NCBI RefSeq assembly: GCF_000485595.1
Contig: NW_014577555.1
Span: forward strand, 41,260 to 88,544
Reading direction: 5' to 3'
DNA length: 47,285 nucleotides
Origin: Priapulus caudatus
Lineage: Eukaryota; Priapulida; Priapulimorpha; Priapulimorphida; Priapulidae
In this document: positions 1 to 12,196 of the stretch, piece after piece
Numbering within the stretch: the stretch's first letter is position 1
How the letters are laid out: every line of letters begins with the position of its first letter
Translations under genes and position numbers: made by a program
Notes under the pieces: model-generated
Told to the model about the DNA's origin: nothing
The model's database searches: none
What the model saw: the letters and a program-made list of their open reading frames with translations, nothing else

Positions 1-550
1 AGTTTTAGAAGATGACAATGATTATATAGTGACGATTATTCTAGGAATTCGAGATTATAAAACAGTAAAAATCGCCTCAAGTCCATGCCTCGCACGATTA
101 GGCTTGAATCAAAAAGTATTAGAATTTATATAATGAAGCAAAACAAATACACATGGTTATAATAATTCACCAACGAAAAAAGGAGAGAAGGAGATATTAA
201 TAAGGCAACCGAATAATCAAAAAAATGCCAGCGCAAATTTCATACCTAGGGCGATTTAATTTAAGTGATATAGAGAGGTTTAACGATATGTAAGAGTCCG
301 AAACTGGAAAAAGTAGGTTCAGATGAGGGAAATATTATCAGGGCAGGAGAGCCAAAAATTAAGGCAACAATGACAAGGGAACAATTTAAGGACACAAAGT
401 GTCAATCTCGGCCTCGCCTCGGCATCATTGGACCATGACGTACGCCAGTAAGTTTGTTACCAGGGTGTCGCATGCGAGTAGCTTCTGTACTGCTAGAGAA
501 GGCGTCCGCATACTAAAAACGTTCGTTGCGTGTTCATGTCAGCGGCAAAC
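1..550. other. AT-rich intergenic stretch, no gene seen
   Basis: I see no coding exon, RNA gene or clear repeat here. The first 400 bases are AT-rich and the sequence becomes more mixed just before the CA microsatellite. It could be intron or upstream flank of the LHFPL-like gene whose 3' exons lie at 6.9-7.5 kb, but no splice-consistent exon is recognisable. Confidence 0.5.
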
Positions 551-551
551 A

Positions 552-577
552 GCTACACACACACACACACACACACG

Positions 578-648
<71 letters not shown>
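552..648. repeat. CA/CG dinucleotide microsatellite
   Basis: About 97 bases of almost pure CA repeats with a short CGCGCG interruption near 577-586. Reading frames through it (His-Thr on +, Cys-Val on -) are artefacts of a two-base repeat lacking stop codons. Confidence 0.97.
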
Positions 649-649
<1 letters not shown>

Positions 650-1676
650 GCACGCGCACAAACACGGGGATAGACGAAGCACCCCCTGACAATTGTTTTG
701 ACACGAGTGTCACTGGCAGACTGTGCAGATTGCCAGCAACTTTGTTTGGTAACAATCTTGATCTCATTCCGTGGGCCCATCGCATGCGGGCTGCGCCACA
801 TGCCAGAAACTCTTTGGGTTTCCTCCTCTCACGCTGACGCTGCATCGTGTGGTGGTGTGGTGGTAGTAACAGCTGCAGTTGCCCTGCTCTGTTCAGAGTG
901 TCGCGTGCAATGTAGGTCGAAGGCTGAGTGAGACACGCTGTAAATAAGAACGATGATCGGGGCGATGCGAGTGTTTTCTTGCAAAGAACTCGCGTGCGCA
1001 TCCGCGGGAACTCCTGTGAGAATCAACCTCCTCCCCTTTCCTTCTTCTCCCCACCCTGAGGTGCGTTGTAGGTTAGGCATGTAGGTGGAGGCTTGATTTT
1101 GTTTTGTTTCGCGAAGCGGGATGTTTCGGGAATTTTTGTAGATGTTTGGCGTGTTTCAGAGTTTTTGAATTGACTGGCGTATACAGTTGGCTATTAGCTG
1201 AATTAACAGCGGTTGTAGTGAATTTATGACAATTTCTTCTGCACTTCTCGCGTTGTTTCTTGTTTAATCGCGCTTAGTAATTCTGTTTTTCTTAATGTAA
1301 ATAACACGATTTCAACCACTAGAAAGCGTCCGCAAGAATTGTACGTAGGATCCAAACGTGTCGGGATTTTTTTAATGGCAAAAACCACTGCCCCCGTTAC
1401 GGTATCTCGTGCGTAGGTTACATCAACAAAATATATACCGTGTGCAACTATGTATACAAGACTTTGGCTTACGGTGGGCATTACATGCAGCAGCCTTGAC
1501 GCTTAGATGATGATACAACGGCTTTTATTATAATTATGTGCAGTGCATAATCTCTTCTACGTTCTTAGCCCGACCAGGCTGTGCGACGGATTTTCTATAC
1601 AGGTATTCTAACCCTAACAATACCGTTTTTTGGAGTAACTACGTTCTCTACCCACTCCGCTCCCCTCCCGCTCTCA

Positions 1677-1680
<4 letters not shown>
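650..1680. other. Unannotated intergenic DNA
   Basis: Mixed-composition sequence without an exon I can recognise. Short open frames of 77-155 codons on both strands here have no familiar motif, and several run into the neighbouring CA repeat. I assign no function. Confidence 0.4.
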
Positions 1681-1714
<34 letters not shown>

Positions 1715-1970
1715 TCCTCTCTCGCTCTTCCCCCTCACCCATTAACGCGCACGCTCTCCCCCTTTCTCGTTTGCGCTCTCTATCTTCTTCCATTCGTTCT
1801 CCTATGCGCAATTAAAGCGCATCGTCTTTTTTGCCATTTAGCAGCAACGGATGGCGTGCGTGCGTGCGGGTGTTTGTACAATGTACATGTGTGTTCGTAG
1901 CCGTGAGTGAGTGCGTGCGAACGTGCGTGAGTGCGTGCGTGCGTGCGTGCGTACGAGCGTGCGAAGGCGT
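1680..1970. repeat. CT microsatellite and degenerate TGCG repeat
   Basis: A CT run at about 1680-1709 is followed by pyrimidine-rich sequence. A TGCG tetranucleotide tract lies at about 1890-1965. No gene is visible between them. Confidence 0.85.
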
Positions 1971-2144
1971 GACTGATTTTCGTTCGTGATAATAACACTT
2001 GCTTTGCTGAAATTTCACGGCGCGTTGAGGATGGGAAAAGCTAGGCTCTGTGCTAACGCTCGAGGCAGTTCTATCGTCCCTGGTTTCCGCTCTTTAATCC
2101 GCCAGAGCAAGAGCGCGCACAGCACCCGGGTCTACGCCCCGGCA

Positions 2145-2232
2145 TGTGTGTTAGAGAGGGAGGAAGAGAGATGGAGAGAGGGATGAGAGGGAGGGAGAGA
2201 GGGAGAGAGGGGTGAGAGAGAGGGAGAGAGGG

Positions 2233-2277
<45 letters not shown>

Positions 2278-2344
2278 TGGTGAGAGAGCGAGGGAGAGAA
2301 GGAGAGAGTCAGAGCGATAGAGAGGGGGTATGAGAGAGAGAGAG

Positions 2345-2410
<66 letters not shown>
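2145..2410. repeat. GA-rich microsatellite tract
   Basis: About 270 bases dominated by GAGAGA with GGGA interruptions. It ends directly at the first copy of a 170-bp duplicated segment, the same arrangement as at 4985-5370. Confidence 0.95.
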
Positions 2411-2416
<6 letters not shown>

Positions 2417-2580
2417 CGTGAGGGGGAGGTGAAACGAGAAACATCCAAGACCGCTTACGGATTTGCGAAACCCAAACAAAACTCGGCTATGCTGTAAAAA
2501 CACGATTTGCTCCCGCGGCTTGCCTCCCCTCCAATCCTCGTACTTCTCTCCTCTCGCTCACCCCCATTACTCCACACCTC
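2411..2580. repeat. Duplicated 170-bp segment, copy 1
   Basis: This segment starts AACGAACGTGAGGGGGAGGT and runs through AAAACACGATTTGC to CATTACTCCACACC. It is nearly identical to 5371-5542. Both copies are preceded by a long GA tract, so the GA tract and the segment probably moved or were duplicated together. No coding content is recognised. Confidence 0.9.
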
Positions 2581-3180
2581 CCCCTCCCCCTCCCCCGTCG
2601 TGACCCCGCAGAGTAACCTCGGACAGTGGTTGGCACAACATTTACCTGGCCCGAAGCTCGCAATAGGCAGTCGTGTTTTATTATTTCTGCGTGGGTGAGA
2701 AAGCAAAACGTAGTTCTGCGTTCGTTGCACTGTAGATATATATGCCGACACATCACTTGAGTCTATCTTGTCCGATAGGAAATACAATTTGCTTCGTCGT
2801 GCAAGAATTTGTTTACTAATTTGTCACAAATATTGTGTTCGGGTAAAATTCCGCGGCCGTGCAAAATGTACCTTTTTTAAGCTATGCAAATCTTTTTAAA
2901 AACTGGGAAAACCCTATGCGTTTAGATTTGCGGACCCTGTAATGTAAGTCATGCTGATTTGAGATGAGCATTCGCTTGCTAGAAAATGTGCATCGGCTCT
3001 TGTACGATTGAGGACCACCAAGATCTACACAATAAGCCCTGGATTCACTCCACTCCTCTCTATGGACTATTACAGACAACGTGTAGCCATAAAAAGTACT
3101 GCAATTAAGTGAAAGGAATGGAACTAGACCGCGGACTCGCAATACACGTTGAATTGCCTGGTAATTCACGCGGTATAGGT
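2581..3180. other. Unannotated intergenic DNA
   Basis: A short C-rich run is followed by mixed sequence. An open frame on the minus strand (about 2882-3169) resembles no family I know. Nothing else is supported. Confidence 0.4.
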
Positions 3181-3642
3181 CAGAAAACCTGATTGTTTGC
3201 GGATGAAGGGCTTGAGAATCTGTGACAACCCATGTAGCTGATCTTGTCGTATAACCCTAATGAAATATTTGTAGGTACCAAGCTACTACGCACTACGCAC
3301 TACGCACTACGCACTACGCACTACGCACTACGCACTACGCACTACGCACTACGCGCTAGGCACTACGCACTAGGCTTTACGCACTATAAAACATGCTTCG
3401 GTGAATGTGTGAATGAAATCTGCCAATAAATGTTTAATAATCTCTTGTGTTAGACAACTCCCTTGCAGTAGACCCACTTTCAGACTATGATCCGACAACG
3501 TGCGCGTTCAGAGCAAAACTGAATTACCTCCTAATAAACACAGTCGATGACAAAACGCGATTGTTTGCTGATGAGGGGCATAAGAATTTGTTACAAAACT
3601 GTTTGGCTGATTTCGCCGTATCAGTTGATGAAATCTTCTGTA
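3181..3642. repeat. Diverged direct repeat flanking a 7-bp satellite
   Basis: The segment 3181-3275 (containing GATTGTTTGCGGATGA) is repeated in diverged form at about 3556-3642 (GATTGTTTGCTGATGA). Both are followed by related bases reading CTGAT, CGTAT, and GATGAAAT or AATGAAAT. Between them lies a heptamer array. The pair suggests a local tandem duplication of about 370 bp. Confidence 0.7.
3284..3378. repeat. Heptanucleotide satellite (CACTACG)n
   Basis: About 13 tandem copies of CACTACG, the first ten or so almost perfect and the last few decayed (GCGCTAG, CACTAGG, CTTTACG). The 7-base period leaves all three forward frames open, which explains the apparent Thr-Thr-His-Tyr-Ala-Leu-Arg peptide; I do not regard it as a gene. 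Confidence 0.95.
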
Positions 3643-3889
3643 GTGGGGTAAGCCGTCGCGGTGCCTGCACACGAATCCGCGAAAACCTCTTCATTCGAGA
3701 GCACGCAACACGTGCAGGCAATAAACCACTGCTGAGCTATAGGGCGTCTTCGTTAAATGTTTGCACTTGTCTTTATCTCCGTCTTTCGGTTTTTCGTTTT
3801 TACTCGGGATTGTGCGTGGAAGCTAGGTTTCATCCCCCACCCCCGAATTTTGCGAGGACTGGAGCAAACTTTCGTCTTGTAATTAAAAA

Positions 3890-4100
3890 ATTAGCAAAAT
3901 TTAGCGTGGAAGCAGTTCGCTTCGTTTACGTTGCTGCAGTCTGTGAAATCTATGTCTACAGCTGTTATTCCGCCCCTCTCTCCGCCGCATTTGTTTGACG
4001 TTGTTTCTGCGTATTTTCGAGAGCAGAAGCAAACTATTCGCTTCGTTAACGCTGCAATCTGTGAAATCTATGTCTCCAGCTGCTTTCTCATGTTGTTTCC
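3890..4100. repeat. Tandem duplication of about 120 bp
   Basis: The string GTGAAATCTATGTCT and its surroundings occur twice, at about 3945 and 4060. Each copy is preceded by a TTCGCTTCGTT motif and followed by CAGCTG. This is a two-copy direct repeat with no coding signal. Confidence 0.8.
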
Positions 4101-4119
4101 TTACTGCTCCCCTCCCTGC

Positions 4120-4330
4120 TCCTCTCTCTCTTACCTCTCTCTCTCGCTCTCCCTCTCTCTTTCTCTTTCTTTCTCCCCCCTCTCTCGCGCTCTCTCCCTC
4201 TCTCTTTCTCTTTCTTTCTTCCCCCTCTCTCGCGCTCTCCCTTTGTCTTTTTTTCTTCCCAGCCTCTCTCTCGCTCTATCTCCCTTTCTCTTTCTTCCCA
4301 GTCTCTCTCTCGCTCTCTCCTCTCTCACCG
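4120..4330. repeat. CT-rich microsatellite
   Basis: Pyrimidine tract built of CTCT, TTTCTTTC and CTCTCGCG units. The Ser-Leu-rich and Arg-Glu-rich open frames across it are compositional. Confidence 0.93.
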
Positions 4331-4461
4331 CCTTTGTCAGGGGTCTGAAAGACACGAGAGTAATTAAGTATGGGTCATTGCGTGATCATCCTGCTGCCGC
4401 TAATGTTACTGGCACAGCGCTCCTAATACATCCCTCGGTGTATCCATCCCTCATATCCAGG

Positions 4462-4805
4462 TGTTGTACACGTACGCACAGGTAGCATACAGGTACGTGC
4501 ACAGTTAAGTGCACAGATACGTGTACGGGTAAACGTACAGGTACGTACACCGATACGTACACATGTAGACGCACAGGTACGTGCACAGCTAAGCGCACAG
4601 ATACGTGCACAGGTACGTACACATGTAGACGCACAGGTACGTACAGAGGTAAACGCACAGGTACGTACACATGTAGACGCACAGGTACGTACAGAGGTAG
4701 ACGCACAGGTACGTGCACAGCTAAGCGCACAGGTACGTGTATAGGTAGGTACGTACACAGGTACGTGTACGGGTAAACGCACAGCTAGGTACGTGTACAG
4801 GTACC
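4462..4805. repeat. 12/24-bp minisatellite rich in GTACGT
   Basis: Tandem units such as CACAGGTACGTA alternate with CACATGTAGACG or CACAGCTAAGCG, giving a 12-bp basic and about 24-bp compound period. Because the period is divisible by three, two minus-strand frames remain open as repetitive Val-Arg or Cys-Thr peptides. There is no start-site or splice evidence for a gene. Confidence 0.93.
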
Positions 4806-4984
4806 GGCACTGCGCCTGGGTTGCTCTATTTTTAATGGACAGTCGTGGTTAATAGAGAGCCGGAGGTATTCGGCTGGGGCGATGACGGAACCCGTTTTTC
4901 CTCTTGTTCTCTCTGTGCATCATCACGAAATGACAACTCCAGTTGGCCACTCGAGAGGTTTGGAGTGCGGATAGTGGGGAGCGA

Positions 4985-5228
4985 GAGAGAGAGAGCGAGA
5001 GTTGTATCGTCGGTAGAGTGGTATTAATTACGGTGACTGTCTATGATTGAGTAACAGAGTGACGGGGTACGGACAGTCAAGAGAGAGAGCGAGAGGAAGA
5101 GAGAGCGAGAGAAGAGAGAGACGAGAGAGGAGAGATCAAGTGGAGGCGAGCGAGAGAAGAGCGAGGGAGAGAGCAGAGCCGAGAGAGGGCGATGAGAGAG
5201 AGAGAGAGAGAGTGAAAAAGAGAGTGAG

Positions 5229-5272
<44 letters not shown>

Positions 5273-5284
5273 AAAGAGAGTGAG

Positions 5285-5328
<44 letters not shown>

Positions 5329-5370
5329 AAAGAGAGTGAGAGATAGATAGAGAGTGAGAGAGAGAGAGAG
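4985..5370. repeat. GA-rich tract with internal higher-order repeat
   Basis: Purine tract containing three tandem blocks, each a GAGTGAAAAAGAGAGTGAGA segment plus ATAGATAGA and a GA run. It ends at the second copy of the 170-bp duplicated segment. Confidence 0.93.
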
Positions 5371-5542
5371 AACGAACGAGAGGGGGAGGTGAAGCGAGAA
5401 ACATCTAAGACCGCTTACGGATTTGCGAAACCCAAACAAAACTCGGCTATGCTGTAAAAACACGATTTGCGCCCGCGTGCTTGCCAATCCAATCCAATCC
5501 TCGTACTTCTCTCCTCTCGCTCACCCCCATTACTCCACACCT
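5371..5542. repeat. Duplicated 170-bp segment, copy 2
   Basis: Near-identical partner of 2411-2580, with a few substitutions and a small CAATC expansion near its end. It abuts a GA tract on the left exactly as copy 1 does. Similarity ends after CTCCACACC. Confidence 0.9.
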
Positions 5543-6876
5543 TGGTGGCCGAGATGGCTACGGATATTTTTATTATTTATTTGTAATTCATTTTCATTTC
5601 AAATTCATTTTCATTGAGAGGGGAGTTTAACTACTGATGAATCTCTATGAGAGGGGTTGTAGTGAAACCAGGAACTCTCATGGTTATTCCGACTGTCATA
5701 ACTAATGACAGTGAAAATAATGCGGAGCAACAGTGTGACGCAATAAACTTAAACGCAAGCTTAACTTTAACTATGAGTGGCTGTCGATATTCCTAACTTA
5801 ATGGATTGTCTAGCCATTAGTATCGATCTAGAATAGGCGAATGGGGGATGTTGCAGGAATAATCATAAGTGATATTAATGATTAATTGTGCGTGCGTATT
5901 GTAGCCAGACGGAAACCTCTTGTAATCGGTTTGGGGAGAGTTGACGCGTAACACACGTAGGCAGTGATTGATTCTGATTTAATTACGGAAAGAAACTGCA
6001 TGGAAAGAAACCACAATAATTACCATGAAAGCCCTAGCGCCTGTATAAGTGGTCTTGCCCTATTCTCCCGTGATATTAAATGCAAGAAAGCTACACTGCC
6101 TGGGCGGGTCTGAGTCATGCCATTAAGTATTTATTCGCGAAAAGTACACGTTCGCAACTAATTAGATTTCTTGGAGTAGAATCCATCATCGCGCATGTAA
6201 AGTGGTTTTGTGGGGGCGCGGGGAGGTGGTCGACACTTTTGTGTTGTTTTTACATAGAGTCTGAATTGATTTTAAGTTGCTGCGTAATTTGAAATGGTAT
6301 TAACAGCATTATCTTTTAACTCGCCTTATTTTCTCACTTACATATTCGACTCTATCTAATTTACTGAATGTAAGGCATAGACATGCTAACTTATACAAGT
6401 CATACCACATACCCGCAAGCATGCCAAAACCGCACCTACACGCACGCACACATGGATGCACATACCATACCATGCTTGCGCGCATATACCATACCGTAAC
6501 GCTGTTAATATTATTAGTACGTCGTTCACGGGATTGAGCTGGCACTTTAAATAATAATACTGTCGACCAAACGCACCTGGGTTTATGTGCAAACCATGAT
6601 CGGGGCCTGTTCACGCGTCGAAGCGTTGTGTACTTTCTTCGTATACTTGCTCAGACGGTGGTGCCACCTGGTTGTTACTTAATTCTACTCATTTTCGCGT
6701 AGCTGTCGCAAGGTTTCGCTGTCGCACTAAATGATATCAAAGTCATTACTATATACTACAATACCAGTAGTGGTACATAGTTGGATCATATGTATACACA
6801 CATAATTATTTGTAAGATAACGTATGAGTGGTTGGTTTTCCTGATACTGAAGTTTTCGTTACTTTGTTCATTGCAG
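5543..6876. other. Probable intron or upstream flank of the LHFPL-like gene
   Basis: AT-rich sequence with no exon I can identify. Because the exon at 6877 is preceded by a proper acceptor (TTGCAG) and begins inside a codon, at least the right part of this stretch should be intron. Confidence 0.5.
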
Positions 6877-7521
6877 GAGTTTTGGTGGCAGCAGGCTGTG
6901 CTCTCTATCCAAACGGTTGGAACAGCAGAGAAGTAATGGAGGCGTGTGGCCAGCTCTCGCAAGCCTATAAACTCGGTGATTACAAGTTAGATAATATTAT
7001 ATAGTGTAATAAAATTTGGTTTGTGATTTGAGCAAACACTGTGTAGTTTGCTGTTCGATTAGTTGCTCAGTTTTCACAGTCTGATACTGGTTATTGCAGT
7101 CGATTAAATTAAGTGAACATACTTTCACATGTTGATGTGATGCAAGATGTGAAATTCATTGCACTCATTCAGTCGGTAACAAGCATTGATTAACGTAATC
7201 ATTTGATGTTCACTTCATTCACGCTCGTTCACATATGGTTAGCTACATTTGCGATGACAACAGACTATCGTACATTGCGGGCGTATTAAGCAAATGCAGT
7301 TAGTCAGCCATTTAATATTCAATTCTATCACGATCATGTACCGTCGACGACATTTGCGATCCCGTCATGACGACAGACTATGACGATCTGTTGCAGGTAC
7401 TTGCAGGATTTCCTGGTCGTACTACATGTCGTGTATCGGAGCTGTGCTATCCATCATCTGCTTCTGTCTCTCCTTCAAAGCGACAAGGGGAAAGTCAACA
7501 ATCTATACTGCCAGGGTATAG
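6877..7521 (+). CDS. LHFPL-family tetraspan membrane protein, last two exons (partial)
   Basis: Two exons, 6877-6975 and 7397-7521, join to encode the C-terminal 74 or so residues of an LHFP-like protein, followed by TAG. The first reads ...AAGCALYPNGWNSREV then ACGQLSQAYKLG, matching the conserved CALYP-GW-S-EV...CG...LG signature before the last transmembrane helix. The second reads TCRISWSYYMSCIGAV and continues hydrophobic (fourth membrane helix) to a short basic cytoplasmic tail. Members are four-helix proteins of the claudin-like superfamily; some paralogues act in hair-cell mechanotransduction or GABA-A receptor complexes. The acceptors TTGCAG are good, but the donor (CTCG|GTGATT) is weak. 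The N-terminal exon or exons, normally encoding three helices, are not seen and probably lie before the window. Assignment to one LHFPL paralogue is not possible. Confidence 0.75.
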
Positions 7522-10500
7522 ACGAGGGCATCGCAGCGTGAATCCGCATAGTGTGCTATTACCAGAGAAGTACTCTTTCATTAGCAGGAATTAGCTGGCA
7601 GGGATCTGTCAATTATTAAGCTACAAATTACAAGGTTTCTGCATAAATGCATTCAAAGGAGCTCTACTTATAGAAGTCTATAGCAAAGCCGGAATTCATT
7701 GGAATATAACTAATGATCACTAGGGTTTTGCCAGGTGGTTACTGCCGAAAACTTGGACAGTACAACAGCGTAACTCTAATCTAATGTAGCATCTTCTTTA
7801 AAATGCAGTGGAAGAGCTGTCTATCATGACTAAGGTACAGCTTTCTCTGAAACGTTTAAATAGGAATACAGATGAAGAATTTCACTGCCTTCTCTCGTAA
7901 GAGTGATATAAGCACATGGGATACACTAAATGTATGCACGTGACCCGTATCTATTGTGGAGTAACATAATGTGCATAACTGCCAGTGTGCATGGACCAAT
8001 ACGCCAAGCTATTCATTTCGGTACATTTATCCGTATACCCTTGGTAATTTGAGTGACCCCGACTCATTCTCCAAACGTCTAGCCCGACTGCTGCTTTTAA
8101 TAGAGTATCTTTCAAGAGTTATACTGATACGTGTAACCCACAGTCTCTAAGGGTTTAGTATTCAAGCTTAGATTTCAAGTATTTTCATGTCTATATGTAA
8201 GCATCTCTAACTCGCCAGTACATTTGGTGACAAGAGATTATAGATTTCCATTAGCTGCGGCCATTCCCAACTCTATTGATGTGTAACATAAAATTGTGAA
8301 GATGTTGAGAACGGATAATATCTTGTTGTGTTGCCACACTGCTTTGCCAAATCCTTAGGGATACGTGAGTGCGTTGCAAAATTATGGCTTTTGTCAACAT
8401 GAGCTAGAACATAATTTTAGCTTTTTTACTACTGAAATAGAGAAGTCTCTGTAGGTTTGCTTTATCTTGGGTTTTGTTGGGCAGCGAACAAGATAACATA
8501 GATCTGTGGCAGTGGAGTGTATCTGAAGTGGTTAGAATCTCCTGAAGCAAAACGTAGTTTGGTCTTTTGATAACCGCATTGTGTGGCACACTGAATTAGC
8601 TTGCATGCAGCTGATAATGTACATGTGTGTTTAAGTGAGTATTAATTTTCGCATATCAGAATGTCTTGCACACACATATTGCTCTACCCTGACTTCGAGC
8701 GCATGTTGTATATATACATATATGTAAACTGAATTGTGAAAGATTAGTGTTATTGTAATCGGTGTTTGGAATTGAATAATCTGTCTCGTTGATAGGGGAC
8801 GGTGTGACGATATATAGGTGTATTCTGTCGTGTTATTTTTTGTGATTTAAACGGCTGCTGCAAAACCGAAAAGTTGCACCGAATGGCAATGTATATGAAT
8901 TCGTTTTAACAAATCTCGTTCGATAGAATAAACAGTAGGTGATGACATGAACACATCTATAGATATATGGAGTGGTATCTAGATATGTTCATGGTGATAG
9001 TATTACAAAAAAGTAAACGTGGTGCGGCACAGGGTTGGTTTTCAAAATAAGTAGTAGGAGGTATATTGGTGTAGGTTTTACAACACCTATCAAACTTGTT
9101 GCTTAATTCTGTTTAACTACGTATCTTCTACAAATAACTCATTAATTCGTTAAAAGGGAACGAATGTTCGTGAATCTGTGTTGTACAGTGTTTCATAGTA
9201 ACGTGTGCATGTCTACTGATTGTGTATAGCATGGAAACGAGAATACTGTGTTGTGAAATGAAGTTTTAACATATTTTTCTGATCGAGGGTGTCTGCTTTC
9301 CGAGAGGATCGGAGTTGTATTTTTTCAAGTATTTATTGAGGAGAGAGAGAGAGAGAGAGAGATCTCAGAAACAAGCAAACTTAACACAAATATTATATCG
9401 TGTATGCGTGCTTGTGGAATGATAGTGTAATTGTTGTGCACATTGTAGATGTTTTTACCCAATGTAATAAAACTGGTAAGGTTTAGTATTCAGTTTTTCT
9501 ACTGTATTGGTGTACGTGTTCGACCACAAAACTTTCTAGTAGCATTATATGAACCACATTTAGCTGAAATGTACATTAAACCTAGGGTGATGTTCCCTTT
9601 TAAAATTCTGCGTGTTTATTCGCGAGCGATAGCGGTAGAATGTCTACATTTCCTGCACAGTGTTCCTAAATTTAGTTAAAACCCGTTTAGTTTCCCAAAA
9701 TATCCCGCGGGGGAAAAACGTGTATAAAATATATTAAATGCGGGAGTTTGAATCAAAGCCTTGGTTCACTTACATTTTGTGAAAAAGTGGACATATTTTT
9801 TTACTATTTACAGTGACTACGTATTGCCTTGGAATATCAATTTACTTGCCATATTGCTAAGTTACACCACCTGCGAATTTCGTGAAATTAATTTCGCCTG
9901 TTGTATACAGGAAGCGCATATGTGCGCATTTTGCGTACGTATTCGGTGTCTGTCAAAAAAACAAAATAAAGTACAAAATGTGAGGTGAATGCAGACATCT
10001 GCGTTGCGCGTTTCCTCGTGATTAGATTCCCATTATATAGAAATTTCCGTGTACAAGTTTATAATTACTATGCCAAGCCCAAGTCGAAATGGTGACGCCA
10101 TTTCAGATGTTAATGTAGTATGTTCAAATTCAGATTAATTGAACGGAAATATAATATTTACACATGACAATTACTCGATACAAATAAAATTATGGAAATA
10201 TTTTAACGCAATACAATCAATCAATGTATAATGAAATACGAACAGTAATATAGGCATATAGTGATAAAAACGAAGTAGCAACAGCATGAAGTATTGACTT
10301 GAACTTTTCAAAATGATATTTATCAAAAACATACAAAAAATACGAAAAATATGGTGTCATGATCTCGGTTTCAAGATTGCTTCTTGTATTCAGCGATGCG
10401 TTCACTCTATGTTCACGCGAAAATGTGCGATGCAGAAAACCTTACTACATTAATACTTCCTTAAATGTCTGCGCTAGCGGCTCTGTTTCATGATTCGCTA

Positions 10501-11567
10501 AATATTTGCTTGCGATTTTAGCAGCATTTTACCATTTTAGGATTTTATTATGGTCACCCTATGCGCTGAGACGAACCTGATAAAAAAACTTTACATTGTA
10601 ATTTAGACAACTTTGTTATAATTTATTATAGTTGCGTTTGTACACGGCAACGTGATGCGAACGTTCGTTTTGCGCATCCGGTAAGAAAATAGATAAACTT
10701 TCCGTGCGCTGTTATGTAGATTGTAGATTATTCTACGATACAATATCCACTGCACAGCCACAAGAAGCAATGATGTAACAGGATAAGGATTACATTGGGG
10801 GGGGGGGCATGACAAACAGCTCGTATTTGCAGCGTCCAAATAATCCATTCTGCCTAACAGGGGCGTAGATAGCGGGGGGATAGGGGGATATATCCCCTCA
10901 CATTTATTGAGGTGGGTGATGGCGTGTACAATCACCCCCCCCCCTACTTTCAGGAGGAAAATGGGGAAAAATTGCATATTTTACAAACAATAAATACTGA
11001 ACATTTATCTACAAATGCGTCATCGCTATTCATACTTTCCTAATGTATTATTGCACAAATGGAAAGTGACATACATCTACTGTAAAATGTCTGTGACTCG
11101 TTTTAAGAATGACATTATTTCACTGAAACTCAAACGGTTAATTTCGAACGCATTCCGGTAGGATTTGTTTCAAAATCCCCAAATCACGTCTTATCACTGC
11201 TCACGAAAGTTAAAACCCTGCTTAGAATATGAAGGGATGAATATGCTATAGAATATAATTATTATATTATAATATATCGAATTAAAAAAAAAATATTTTG
11301 GTATTTCGACCGTCTATTCTTACTAATTATGATTTTTATCGTTGTAATAGAGGTTTTTATTTTGATAATGAAACTAAAACCAATCATATTATATATGATT
11401 CTGAACTAAATTATCAGTATAACACTGATTATTCTAGCATTTTTTATGCGAAGTTAGGTTCTACTCTCATTTCTTTACGAATCAGTTATATTTAATAATT
11501 TTTGTTTATAAGTATACATCTTCATTTCAATAAATACACTGTAATACGACGTACCTTATACACGCAC

Positions 11568-11640
<73 letters not shown>

Positions 11641-12040
11641 CGTATTGACGACACCGACATGTTTTAATATTCATTAATATTATATTATATGCGCGCAAAG
11701 TGTCCTATATAACCTATATAACCTGCAGTGCGCAGATAAGTGCGTTGGGTATGACTGCATGTGTCATGTAGCGCAGTACTTGAGTGTATTAATTGCGTGT
11801 CATTATTGACTATAAAAATTATATCTATTTTTATCTCCCCTACACTATCTACCCCCCTCCCCCACACACACACACACACAACTGAGGACATGTCTACGCC
11901 ACATTCTGCTGCCTAATATCAGTATATGTATAATGTATAGGTTTGCATATAACATACTACCATGTTCATGCGCATACTGGCAGTATACCTAATGCGGTAA
12001 AATGTAGTGCACTCATTATAATATACCAAGGTGTTTTTAG
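7522..12040. other. Long gene-free region
   Basis: I find no supported exon in 4.5 kb of AT-rich sequence. It contains a short GA run at 9342-9361. At 10858 there is one hAT-like end (CAGGGGCGTAGATAG) followed by G-rich sequence without a visible partner end. An AT-rich open frame of 65 codons at 11298-11495 resembles nothing I know. The sequence could include the LHFPL 3' UTR directly after 7521. Confidence 0.5.
11561..11638. repeat. CA microsatellite
   Basis: About 75 bases of CACACA with one or two CG interruptions at the left edge. A smaller CA run lies at about 11862-11880. Confidence 0.97.
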
Positions 12041-12196
12041 CGCCGGTCAAATATATCTGTCATAATCTGACCCTTATACTGCGCACGACTTTAGCCCGCT
12101 TCTGAAGCGGGATAACTTTAGCTCGGGATAAGTCGTTTTATACTGCCGTTCTCGACCACCCGAGTTGCGTGCGATGCGTGCGAGACCGGCGTAATT

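Noticed and set aside
534-1001. 155-codon frame on - ending in Cys/Val repeats
   Set aside because: A long part is the CA microsatellite read as GTGTGT; the remainder shows no domain.
3447-3998. 183-codon open frame on +
   Set aside because: It begins in the diverged direct repeat and continues through another local duplication. The peptide matches no family I know and has no clear coding bias.
4386-4782. Two periodic Val/Arg and Cys/Thr frames on the minus strand
   Set aside because: Both arise from the 12/24-bp minisatellite, whose period is a multiple of three. No unique sequence or splice signal supports a gene.
10603-10977. 124-codon frame on - with proline-rich segment
   Set aside because: The proline-rich part is the reverse of G-rich transposon-end sequence near 10858; no protein family is recognisable.
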